From assembly GCA_021202495.1 (NCBI GenBank), contig JAJQCX010000213.1:1-13870 (forward strand): a stretch of DNA of 13,870 nt. The letters are read 5' to 3'. How positions within the stretch are numbered: the first letter of the stretch is position 1; each line of letters opens with the position of its first letter. A program made the position numbers and the translations under genes. Shown piece by piece: positions 1-6,653 of this stretch. Source of the DNA: Clostridia bacterium (lineage in GTDB: Bacteria; Bacillota; Clostridia; UMGS1883). The notes beneath the pieces are model-generated. The model made no database searches, had not been told where the DNA came from, and worked only from the letters and a program-made list of their open reading frames with translations.

Positions 1-102
1 ATCCAATCCCATCCCATCTCACCCACAAGCGTCCCGCTTGACCGTTCCCGCTATCGCGGCTCTGTCCTTACAAATCCCACTCCCGTATCGTCCCCGCCCA
101 CT
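1..102. other. Intergenic segment with a short hairpin, no gene
   Basis: I see no supportable gene in this edge segment. It holds a 6-bp inverted repeat CAAGCG / CGCTTG around the three-base loop TCC at 26-40. The same arms recur at 12534-12548 with loop GCA, again a short way upstream of a copy of the dispersed repeat, so this hairpin may be an outer part of that family. The rest is C-rich and T/C-rich and unremarkable. Confidence 0.45.
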
Positions 103-189
103 TGCGCCCGCAGGCGCATAAATTCAAACTCGGCGGAGCCGAGTTTGTTCCTTCATTGTCAATTGTCCATTCTCAATTGTCAATTCCAA
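103..189 (+). repeat. Dispersed two-hairpin repeat, copy 1
   Basis: Hairpin B is TGCGCC (103-108) and GGCGCA (113-118) around the loop CGCA, a 6-bp stem. Hairpin C is CAAACTCGGC (125-134) and GCCGAGTTTG (138-147) around the loop GGA, a 10-bp stem. An AT-rich tail made of the words CAATTGTC, CATTCTCAATTGTC and similar runs to about 189. The T-to-C and A-to-G changes in the stem relative to other copies are matched, so pairing is kept. The loop reads GGA where other copies read TCC or TCT, as if this hairpin alone were inverted. Confidence 0.8.
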
Positions 190-194
190 CTCCC

Positions 195-283
195 CGCCCG
201 CAGGCGCTTAATATCAAATTCCGCTCCGCGGAATTTGCACCTTAATTCTTAATTCTTAATTTTTAATTCTCAATTTCAACAAA
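195..283 (+). repeat. Dispersed two-hairpin repeat, copy 2
   Basis: Hairpin B is CGCC (195-198) and GGCG (203-206) around CGCA. Hairpin C is CAAATTCCGC (215-224) and GCGGAATTTG (228-237) around TCC. The tail at 238-283 is a reiteration of TTAATTCTTAATT-type words. The copy follows copy 1 directly, so the two form a tandem pair downstream of the minus-strand operon. The stem differs from copy 5 at the GG/CC position by a matched change. Confidence 0.8.
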
Positions 284-320
284 TTTTGCGTCTGCCGCTT
301 GGCAGTCGCAAAATTTGTTG
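277..320. repeat. 44-nt long hairpin beside the terminator
   Basis: A perfect 14-bp inverted repeat, CAACAAATTTTGCG (277-290) and CGCAAAATTTGTTG (307-320), encloses a T-T mismatch (291/306). Inside that is a further 5-bp stem CTGCC (292-296) and GGCAG (301-305) with loop GCTT. The outer arms contain the CAAATTTTGC word seen in hairpin C of repeat copy 4, so this may be an enlarged relative of hairpin C. It directly abuts the terminator of the minus-strand operon, where it could act as a second transcription barrier or a 3'-end RNA structure. Confidence 0.75.
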
Positions 321-357
321 AAAAAAAGGGCTCCCACCCGTCGGAAGCCCTTTTTTT
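321..357 (-). terminator. Rho-independent terminator of the minus-strand PI-PLC operon
   Basis: Seven A's, a GC-rich hairpin (GGGCT..CC and GG.AGCCC with one mismatch) and seven T's follow the stop codon of the minus-strand gene by about 10 bases. The A and T runs on both sides mean it could also stop transcription arriving from the left on the + strand. Confidence 0.85.
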
Positions 358-367
358 GCCTGTTTAC

Positions 368-3300
368 TTATTCTGTTGCTGTTCCTGTTCCTTTAACGGT
401 AATAATCAATTTACCTTCCTCAACCGTAGCCGATGCGCCAACCGTGTCCTCAAACGCATCATGCGCATTATTAACTCTGTAATAGTCATCCGCATAGTCC
501 AAGAACTCTGCGCTGTCGCCAATCGGTGTCAGCGTTATCGTGTACCCGTCTGCAATGCTTCCTTCGCTTACTTCCATCGTAAAGAACGCCTCTGCTCCTG
601 CCGAGTCCTCGCTGTTCGCGTATTCCGCTATTGCAAATGTGTACGTGCCCTGCTCTGTGTCTCTCGTCAGCGTCAGCCTTGCGCCCGTCATATTCGCATA
701 TGCGTTAAGCACCTCAATCAGCGCCGCTTCAGCCTCCGTAGAATATACATACGTCGTTCCGTCGCTTCCCGTAATGCTCTGCGCCTCGCTGTTCAGCAAT
801 ATGCCCGACGCCACCTGATAAGGCGTTCTCGCAACCGCCTCATCGAAGTCGTAATAATACGTATCGACTCCATTCGCTGTAATCTTCACATACGGCACCG
901 CCACATAAATCTGATTGTAATTGTCGGAACGTATGTTCGTGATTGCAACCGTAAATATAGTGCCGACTTCGTCGTCCTGATACTTGGTCACATCAACCTT
1001 CGCCGCCGGATTTTCATCTTCCCAGCCGTCTTTGACGCTTGTATCGTGACCGCCGTCCCAAATTGCGATACCGAACGTACCTTCAACGCCTTCTTCTTTC
1101 GCGTAACCCGCAATCGTTTCGACCGTATCTTCAATAACCGCGATAAATCTCAAACCGCTGTCCTCTCCGACCTTACCTTCAACGTCAACTCCGCCGCCGA
1201 TACGAATCTGCGCACCGTCAACAAGCGTAACGCCGAGATCCTTCGTTTCAGGCTCAATTTCCATGTCGCTGCCGTATCCGAACAAACCTCTTGACGATAT
1301 ACCGATGAGAACAACCTTTCCGCTGTCTCCCGCAACCTCTTCAATAACATCACTGTCAAGATATATGCTGCTCGAATCAATCAACCCCTGATTATCTTCA
1401 ACTTCCCATGCATATGCAACTTCTGCCTTTTCCAGAGCCGTAAGAATGCTTTCGTTTGTCGTAATATCAAGCGAGTTAAAGGTCTCTTCCGAAATCGCGT
1501 AAATATACATCCCGACAGTATAGTCCGTGTTCCACTGATTAGTTGAAACAGTGCCCGTCACCTTATAATTCGACACTCCGCTGTTTAAATCAGGAACCGT
1601 AAGCGTCGCAAAACCGATTCTGTCTCTCGACTTCGTGTCATCCGCAAGCCAGTCATTCCAGCAATAAGCGTTAAACTCACCGCTGTAGTAAAGGTTCGCG
1701 TCCGTATCACTGCCGCTGCTCGGTCTTACCGTAAAGATATCGCCTACTGCCGTCACCGGAATCGAAAGTGCCTTATTGCTCGGAACATATGTTATGTCGT
1801 AAAGCACCGTGCTGCCGTCATAGCTTGCCGTTTTACCTTCACCCGTTGTGCATGTGTAGGGCTTCAATGTATATGCGTTCGTCACATAATAATTATCGCC
1901 GTCCGAGCCCTTCATGATCAAATACTGCGTCTCATCGACAAATATCGTTCCGACCATAAGGCTCTTTGTCGTCGTTGCAACAGTTGTGTTGCCGACAACA
2001 TAGCTGACCGTAACATCCTGTGCCACATTGCATCCCTGCAAAAGCGTCGCAATCTGACTGGTGTATTCGTCTGCGCCTACGCCGTCAATCATAACAATCG
2101 GAAGCGCTGACAGCCAATCCGCGTGGTCACCGCTTGTCAAATCGGTGTAAAGAGATTCATGATCGCTCTTCGCCTGAGTGAGCAAATTCGAACTGCCTGT
2201 TGACTGCGCCTGCATTACTCTTGCGTAGTGATATGCCGCATGGTCACCTGTCGGGTCGTCAACATCGTTGTAGTTGATAAGCGCGTCAACCTGAGTTTGA
2301 ATATAACTGGTTTTATATTCGCTGGGCTTATTATCATCGTCATAGTAAGAATAAAGCTTGCCCATTTCCCAACCTGTACCGTCGGTATCCTTGTTGTCAT
2401 ATATTCCCGCACGCGCTCTTGCGTAGAACGTGCCTGCCTTGTAACCTATCTGACGCGCGAACATAACAACGCCCGCCTGATTGCCGCTGTCTGTCAATCC
2501 GCCATAGGTAACGGTTTTAATCGACGTGTTATAGTCATAGGTTGCAAAATCGTTTATTCCCGCTTCTTCCAAAATGTCGTTGATTGCGGCATAAGTATCA
2601 TATGTTGCGTTGCCGTCGCTTATCGTCGCGTCATAAACCTCTTGGAAGTCAAGAACAACAACCTCGCCCGGATGCGCCTTGAGCCACTGACCTATTGTGT
2701 ATGCGATAGGTCTGAACTCGTCCGAAAGTATACCGTGCGTTGTATAGAATACGCCGTTCGTTCCCGGAGCGGTAACAGTATGATCTGTAATAAATGTATA
2801 TGTGCCGCTCTGCTCTCCCGTCGAACGCGAAAGACGAATATCGAAATATCTTACGCCCGATTCAAGCAGCTCAAGCGCACTCTTTGTCTGCGTCTTGCTC
2901 GCGTTTACGGTAGTAGATTCAGCTTTCCAATATGCTGCCGACAAGCTTCCGCTGTCGCCTATCGCAACGCCCGCCGCGTCATACTTAATGTTGTCGGAAT
3001 CCATTCCCGCCGTAAACGCGTCATGCGCACCGAGCATGTTGAGCGAAACAAACGTCGTCTCGTCTGTAACATCCGCAAAGTAGTTGTCAAACGCGCTGTT
3101 CGCGTCAACCGTACTTACCGCCGTGTATGCAAGCGTTATCGTCGTACCGGAAACGCTCTTCGATGTAAATATGTAATCCTCAATCGTCGGAATATCAACA
3201 TACGGAGCCGTTATCTCATCATTATACGCCTTCATATTGTCCAACGTATCTGTGTATGTAGTCTCAGCGTCGCTTGCTTTAAGCAATTCACTGTCTATCT

Positions 3301-5875
3301 CGACGTCGTTCTCGTCCACATATTTAACATCATAAGTTTCAACCTCGCAGTTCGGGTCGTAAACCTTAATGTTCGAAAGCGTAAAGCTTGAAGATCTGCC
3401 GTTGGTTGAAACAACAATTGTGTTAAGCGAAGTGGAGCTTGCGCGGTAGCTGTCCGTGTTTGACCAAATGTTGTCCCCGTCGGATGCCATTGTCAATGTG
3501 TATGTCTGCTCCGACACGGTTGTCTCAACGAGCATATGATACGTCGTTCCCGCCGTAACATAGCCCAAATATGTGCCGCTGTTCTTTGTATTGAAATGAC
3601 CTGACGTATCATCATCGGTACCAAAGCCGATCGCGCCTGTGGAGAAAACACCCTGATCTTTCGAAATGTAAATCCATTGGTTGTATACGCTGTAGTCACT
3701 GCTCGGCGTATAATCAAACTCAATAACAAGCTCTCCTTCTGCCGCCTGCATAAGCTCCTCATAAGCGCTGCCCGAAGTACAAGTGATGTCGTCAAGCGTG
3801 TACGTCAAGGGATAAACCGTAACCTTCGCCGTCGCCGTAAATCCGCTTGCGGTTGTACCGGAAACGTCAACCTCAGTTGCCTCATCCGTTTTATTCACAA
3901 ACTGATTTTCGGTAAACGCATCCCATGTAACAGCTTCCGTCAATGTGTTGCCCTCGCTGCCCTCACCTGTTACGGTATTGGGAAGCACCGGCTCCGTCCC
4001 CGAAATAACCGCCGCCGTCACATCGTTAACACTTAAAAGATATTCCTCCTTCTGTGTTGCCTCATAAAGCTCGAAATCATCGAAGCAATAGTCCAGTTGG
4101 TAACCATTTCCGCCAAGGTTATAAGCATAGAAAGCAATATATCCTGCCTCATCGCCGGTCGTAAAAACATATTCATACTTTTTCCACTCGGTCGTAGGAG
4201 TTACGGAATTATATGTGTTATCATAATAATAGCTTGCTGCTCCGCACGTATTGTCACTCGACAGGTATGCTTGAATTACTGCTCCGCTTGCATAATCAGT
4301 ATCCTTTGTATAGAAAGAGAAATAATATGTCGTATTGGCTTTAGCCTCCCAGAACGTGTGAAGTGTGCAAAGTCCGGTGGAGCCATCGCCCCAGCGCGTG
4401 CCAAGTGCATACTTTCCGTCCGGAATAGCTGTTTTCATAGCTAAACTCAATTCAGCTGTCCAGCCTTCGCCACTGCTCCATACCAAATCTTCATCAACAC
4501 GAAAGAAATAATTATTGCCTGTAACATCAGATGCGGAAAGCTTGTATCCGCTTGCAGTCGTCCATCCGTCAAGCGAGAAATTACCTTCGCTGTCCTCAAA
4601 GCTCGCCGCCGTGCCCGCGGTCTCTATAAGATTCTCATCGCCAATATCATAAGTCGCCGAACCGTCACTGTATTCATCGCCCGCTCTCGACGCCGGGAAC
4701 ACAACAACCGTATGCGTTGCGCCCGTTACTGTCGTATCCTCGTCAAACTGCACAGTAGGCGTCAATGTTACATATGTAACCTCATCTGTAGGCGTTACCT
4801 CTGCCGTGCCTTCATCAATTTTGATAACGCTGCTGTCCGATGTCCATGAAACATTGAATTCGCCACCGAAAGAATCCGTAACGGTCGTATCAAGAGTAAA
4901 CGAACCTGTCGTCTCGTCCGCTCTTACGGGGACATTATCGATTGCGTCAAGCGCGATCTGAACGCTGCCCTCTGTAGAATCCGTCGCAAAATCCGCAGCG
5001 TAAATTCTCAAATCGCCAAGTGCAAAAACATTCCATGCAAAATTGTAATAACCGCGGCTGCAAACAAAGCTTCCCAGTCCCTTTGCAGGAGCCGTAAGTG
5101 TGTCTGTTTGCAATGTTGTAAAGCCACTGCCCGTGTTTGCTTCATAATAAACAGTAGCGCTGTCGGTGTCGTTTACGATTGAAATTCTGTACACCGTACC
5201 TGTTGTGAATGTGGAATATTCTTTGTCAGCTACATCATTCAAACCGAAAGTTGAACCGTTAATGTCCAAAAAGACATTAGCAACAGCTGTGCCTTCTGTG
5301 TCATAAAGCGTAACACCTGCATAGTCCACTGTGTCGGTAGTATTCCAGTAAGTCGTACTTGTTGTCTGATTATCATAATCTGTCCACTCAAATACAAGAA
5401 TGTCATTGTCGACACCATAACCGTCGCCCATTGTAATTTTTCCGTAAGCATTTGTCCAGTTATACTGGAATGTCTGGAATTTAATTACGTTTCTATCTGT
5501 TTCCACACCATCAAGTGCCGAATAAAAAGAATAATGTCCGACCGCACCCAATCGAACCTGATCTCCGCTGGGATCTGTCCAATCATCGTCCTCCCCGGTT
5601 GTGGAATATTGCTGTGTCCACGCCGTTCCATCCTCATCCGAATACCAGTTCGAAATATCTGTTGCGCTTGAGCCTGCCGGAGTACCACTAACGGCGCTGT
5701 ACGATCCGTCAAACACAAGGTTTGAGCTGATTACATACTCGGTAGAATTGTAATCATCCGCCGCCCCCGCCGTCAGCGTCACCGCCGGCACAAATGCCGC
5801 AATCATGCATAACGCCAACGCAAGGCTTAAAATTCTTGCCGCCGGAGTTTTTCTCCGACTTTGTTCTTGTCTCAT
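368..5875 (-). CDS. Giant secreted PI-PLC X-domain protein with lectin-like modules (paralogue A)
   Basis: This is a 1835-residue exported protein predicted to cleave phosphatidylinositol or a phosphoinositide/GPI head group. Residues 1-39 are a signal peptide: basic N-terminus, hydrophobic core RILSLALALCMIAAFVPAV, cleavage near AGAA. Modules in order are: ConA/LamG-like beta region (about 45-295); degenerate bacterial Ig-like (about 305-395, WTSD motif); carbohydrate-binding-like jelly roll (about 410-606, ends DDFELYE); group 4 Ig-like (about 617-690); second ConA-like (about 695-840); MucBP-like (about 847-918); PI-PLC X (about 925-1270); C-terminal beta modules including GAQIRIG...SGLRF and IYVAVPYV. 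By comparison with the Bacillus PI-PLC family, catalytic residues are His951-Asp952 (LGAHDA), Asp1012 and Arg1014 (YFDIR), and His1047 (TTHG). No LPXTG, SLH or dockerin is visible, so surface retention is unexplained. The start at 5875 was chosen because the AGGAGGAG site lies 10 bases before it and the paralogue begins at the same point. It follows the small gene at 6067-6228 in one operon. Enzyme class is well supported; the natural substrate is inference. Confidence 0.9.
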   Translation of the reverse strand: MRQEQSRRKTPAARILSLALALCMIAAFVPAVTLTAGAADDYNSTEYVISSNLVFDGSYSAVSGTPAGSSATDISNWYSDEDGTAWTQQYSTTGEDDDWTDPSGDQVRLGAVGHYSFYSALDGVETDRNVIKFQTFQYNWTNAYGKITMGDGYGVDNDILVFEWTDYDNQTTSTTYWNTTDTVDYAGVTLYDTEGTAVANVFLDINGSTFGLNDVADKEYSTFTTGTVYRISIVNDTDSATVYYEANTGSGFTTLQTDTLTAPAKGLGSFVCSRGYYNFAWNVFALGDLRIYAADFATDSTEGSVQIALDAIDNVPVRADETTGSFTLDTTVTDSFGGEFNVSWTSDSSVIKIDEGTAEVTPTDEVTYVTLTPTVQFDEDTTVTGATHTVVVFPASRAGDEYSDGSATYDIGDENLIETAGTAASFEDSEGNFSLDGWTTASGYKLSASDVTGNNYFFRVDEDLVWSSGEGWTAELSLAMKTAIPDGKYALGTRWGDGSTGLCTLHTFWEAKANTTYYFSFYTKDTDYASGAVIQAYLSSDNTCGAASYYYDNTYNSVTPTTEWKKYEYVFTTGDEAGYIAFYAYNLGGNGYQLDYCFDDFELYEATQKEEYLLSVNDVTAAVISGTEPVLPNTVTGEGSEGNTLTEAVTWDAFTENQFVNKTDEATEVDVSGTTASGFTATAKVTVYPLTYTLDDITCTSGSAYEELMQAAEGELVIEFDYTPSSDYSVYNQWIYISKDQGVFSTGAIGFGTDDDTSGHFNTKNSGTYLGYVTAGTTYHMLVETTVSEQTYTLTMASDGDNIWSNTDSYRASSTSLNTIVVSTNGRSSSFTLSNIKVYDPNCEVETYDVKYVDENDVEIDSELLKASDAETTYTDTLDNMKAYNDEITAPYVDIPTIEDYIFTSKSVSGTTITLAYTAVSTVDANSAFDNYFADVTDETTFVSLNMLGAHDAFTAGMDSDNIKYDAAGVAIGDSGSLSAAYWKAESTTVNASKTQTKSALELLESGVRYFDIRLSRSTGEQSGTYTFITDHTVTAPGTNGVFYTTHGILSDEFRPIAYTIGQWLKAHPGEVVVLDFQEVYDATISDGNATYDTYAAINDILEEAGINDFATYDYNTSIKTVTYGGLTDSGNQAGVVMFARQIGYKAGTFYARARAGIYDNKDTDGTGWEMGKLYSYYDDDNKPSEYKTSYIQTQVDALINYNDVDDPTGDHAAYHYARVMQAQSTGSSNLLTQAKSDHESLYTDLTSGDHADWLSALPIVMIDGVGADEYTSQIATLLQGCNVAQDVTVSYVVGNTTVATTTKSLMVGTIFVDETQYLIMKGSDGDNYYVTNAYTLKPYTCTTGEGKTASYDGSTVLYDITYVPSNKALSIPVTAVGDIFTVRPSSGSDTDANLYYSGEFNAYCWNDWLADDTKSRDRIGFATLTVPDLNSGVSNYKVTGTVSTNQWNTDYTVGMYIYAISEETFNSLDITTNESILTALEKAEVAYAWEVEDNQGLIDSSSIYLDSDVIEEVAGDSGKVVLIGISSRGLFGYGSDMEIEPETKDLGVTLVDGAQIRIGGGVDVEGKVGEDSGLRFIAVIEDTVETIAGYAKEEGVEGTFGIAIWDGGHDTSVKDGWEDENPAAKVDVTKYQDDEVGTIFTVAITNIRSDNYNQIYVAVPYVKITANGVDTYYYDFDEAVARTPYQVASGILLNSEAQSITGSDGTTYVYSTEAEAALIEVLNAYANMTGARLTLTRDTEQGTYTFAIAEYANSEDSAGAEAFFTMEVSEGSIADGYTITLTPIGDSAEFLDYADDYYRVNNAHDAFEDTVGASATVEEGKLIITVKGTGTATE

Positions 5876-5885
5876 AATTTTGTTT

Positions 5886-5893
5886 CTCCTCCT
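5886..5893 (-). promoter_or_regulatory. Ribosome binding site that fixes the start of paralogue A
   Basis: AGGAGGAG on the minus strand lies 10 bases before the ATG at 5875. The block spanning this site and the ATG is identical over about 25 bases to the block before the plus-strand paralogue (6853-6877). The match argues against the upstream in-frame ATG at 5938. Confidence 0.85.
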
Positions 5894-5991
5894 ACTAAGA
5901 TTGAATTTTTTTGAAATGAATGTTTTTTTCGTTTTCATGTAAACAATGCGAACTGCCGCAATTTCTGATTGCTGATTGCTCCGCCATTTCC

Positions 5992-6060
5992 GCGCCGCAG
6001 CGCTTCAAATCCAAATTCCGCTCTGCGGAATTTGTTCCGCAACTTCACACTTCACACTGC
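5992..6060 (+). repeat. Dispersed two-hairpin repeat, copy 3
   Basis: Hairpin B is GCGC (5992-5995) and GCGC (6000-6003) around CGCA. Hairpin C is CAAATTCCGC (6012-6021) and GCGGAATTTG (6025-6034) around TCT. The tail is CAACTTCACACTTCACAC-like. It lies between the small gene and the giant gene of the minus operon. The corresponding gap in the plus operon (6819-6855) lacks it and is about 137 bases shorter up to a shared TTCATTTCA word. It reads in + orientation, opposite to the operon it sits in. Confidence 0.8.
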
Positions 6061-6066
6061 TCGCAG

Positions 6067-6228
6067 TTAGCTGTCAAACTCGAACGTCGTGCTCGCTTTG
6101 TCACCGTCCGTGATAAAGTCCTCGGTCGTCGCGTCGTTGTCCGAGACATTTGTCACCTCGCCGTCCGCGAACACCGCGTCTCCCTGCTCAAACAAAATCA
6201 CTTTCATTTCATGCCTTTTGTATGCCAT
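6067..6228 (-). CDS. Small acidic protein, first gene of the minus operon
   Basis: This is a 53-residue protein, MAYKRHEMKVILFEQGDAVF in its first twenty positions, followed by an acidic Asp/Thr-rich tail ending in FEFDS. It has no signal peptide, membrane segment or cysteine, so it is probably cytosolic. It is the clear paralogue of the protein at 6654-6818: both share MAYxxHEMKV.LF and D.VF.D near the start, and an acidic C-terminus ending in a Phe-rich patch. The start at 6228 has the consensus site AAGGAGGTG seven bases upstream (6236-6244); an in-frame ATG at 6234 is too close to that site. I do not recognise the family with certainty. The N-terminal pattern recalls short gut-Firmicute proteins that begin 'Y.KPEM.V..F', from memory. 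Role unknown; a chaperone, regulator or peptide precursor would all fit its position before a secreted enzyme. Confidence 0.75.
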   Translation of the reverse strand: MAYKRHEMKVILFEQGDAVFADGEVTNVSDNDATTEDFITDGDKASTTFEFDS

Positions 6229-6235
6229 AAACATA

Positions 6236-6244
6236 CACCTCCTT
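6236..6244 (-). promoter_or_regulatory. Consensus ribosome binding site of the minus small gene
   Basis: AAGGAGGTG on the minus strand lies seven bases before the ATG at 6228. The stretch from here through ATGGCATA matches the same stretch before the plus-strand small gene (6638-6660), which supports the reality of both very short genes. Confidence 0.8.
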
Positions 6245-6296
6245 TTCTTCCAATGCGCCGCAGGATATCTCCCGCATCCGCCGCCTCACGCCTCCC

Positions 6297-6320
6297 GACA
6301 AGAACCTGTACCTTCTTGTC
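6297..6320 (-). promoter_or_regulatory. Leader palindrome, minus operon
   Basis: On the minus strand this reads GACAAGAA, an 8-base centre GGTACAGG, then TTCTTGTC: a perfect 8-bp inverted repeat. A copy with one base changed lies at 6470-6493 in the same orientation relative to the other operon, and both are preceded by TGAC. Each copy is about 30 bases downstream of the candidate -10 box, so it should be transcribed. It could be a DNA operator or an RNA stem-loop in the leader. The regulator is not in the window. Confidence 0.6.
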
Positions 6321-6349
6321 TTGTCAAAAAACGTATTCAAACTAATTTC

Positions 6350-6378
6350 AGTATAACACTAAATATAATTAAAAGCAA
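6350..6378 (-). promoter_or_regulatory. Candidate sigma-A promoter of the minus operon
   Basis: On the minus strand TTGCTT (6378-6373), a 17-base spacer, and TATACT (6355-6350) make a good -35/-10 pair. Transcription would begin near 6343 and run through the 24-bp palindrome, then the small gene and the PI-PLC gene. Confidence 0.55.
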
Positions 6379-6407
6379 GAGCCTTTATGTGATTTTTGCG
6401 AAAAAAA

Positions 6408-6437
6408 TTCAAAATTTTCTCGTGCGGATTTTATAAG
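6408..6437 (+). promoter_or_regulatory. Candidate promoter of the plus operon
   Basis: TTCAAA (6408-6413) and TATAAG (6432-6437) are separated by 18 bases. The hexamers are weaker than those of the minus operon. However, the distance from the -10 box to the downstream 24-bp palindrome (32 bases) is close to that on the other side (29 bases), which supports the placement. Confidence 0.35.
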
Positions 6438-6469
6438 CCGTGCAAGAAAAAACAGTGCTGATTCTGACC

Positions 6470-6493
6470 GTCAAGAAGGTACAGGTTCTTGTC
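6470..6493 (+). promoter_or_regulatory. Leader palindrome, plus operon
   Basis: This reads GTCAAGAA, centre GGTACAGG, then TTCTTGTC, and matches the minus-operon element (6297-6320) at 23 of 24 positions. The one change (A to T at position 2) breaks one pair of the outer stem and is not compensated, while the 8-base centre is fully conserved. That pattern favours a sequence-specific binding site over a pure RNA-structure constraint, though neither is shown. Confidence 0.6.
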
Positions 6494-6558
6494 AAACGTA
6501 AAACCCCGCGGCTAACCCCGCGCAAACCCGGCTCCGGCATTCCCCATTTCGGCACCCC

Positions 6559-6625
6559 CGCGCCGCAGCGCGTACAATCAAATTTTGCTCCGCGAAATTT
6601 GTACCTCAATTGCTGAAATCCAATG
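6559..6625 (+). repeat. Dispersed two-hairpin repeat, copy 4
   Basis: Hairpin B is CGCGC (6559-6563) and GCGCG (6568-6572) around CGCA. Hairpin C is CAAATTTTGC (6579-6588) and GCGAAATTTG (6592-6601) around TCC, with one T-G wobble. The tail is short (CTCAATTGCTG). It lies in the leader of the plus operon between the palindrome and the small gene. That leader is about 92 bases longer than the minus one, which has no copy at this place. Confidence 0.8.
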
Positions 6626-6637
6626 CCCATGCCCGAG

Positions 6638-6646
6638 AAGGAGGTG
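6638..6646 (+). promoter_or_regulatory. Consensus ribosome binding site of the plus small gene
   Basis: AAGGAGGTG lies seven bases before the ATG at 6654. The in-frame ATG at 6648 is only one base beyond this site and is unlikely to be used. Confidence 0.8.
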
Positions 6647-6653
6647 TATGTTT

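Noticed and set aside
368..480. Search for a cell-wall sorting signal, dockerin or SLH module at the C-termini of the two giant proteins
   Set aside because: Both C-termini end in short polar tails with no LPXTG, no hydrophobic stretch and no dockerin calcium loops, so no anchor is claimed.
299..1294. Open frame of 331 codons on the + strand starting in the terminator region
   Set aside because: Its start lies within the long hairpin, it reads through the terminator, and its product is Arg/Cys-rich with no family likeness. It is antisense to the 3' part of paralogue A.
2228..3391. Open frame of 387 codons on the + strand inside paralogue A
   Set aside because: It is antisense to the PI-PLC coding region, rich in Arg/Cys/Ile without any recognisable domain, and has no ribosome binding site. 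It is a shadow of the codon pattern of the real gene.
5876..5938. Upstream in-frame ATG extending paralogue A by 21 residues
   Set aside because: No good ribosome binding site precedes it, the paralogue starts at the later ATG, and the extension would put a long basic stretch before a well-formed signal peptide.
103..6625. Possible CRISPR array from the recurring palindromic units
   Set aside because: Copies are far apart, not regularly spaced, and vary in the stems. No cas gene is present.
6648..6653. Upstream ATG giving MF before MAY in the plus small gene (same in the minus copy)
   Set aside because: It lies almost on top of the AAGGAGGTG site, too close for initiation. The second ATG has normal spacing in both copies.
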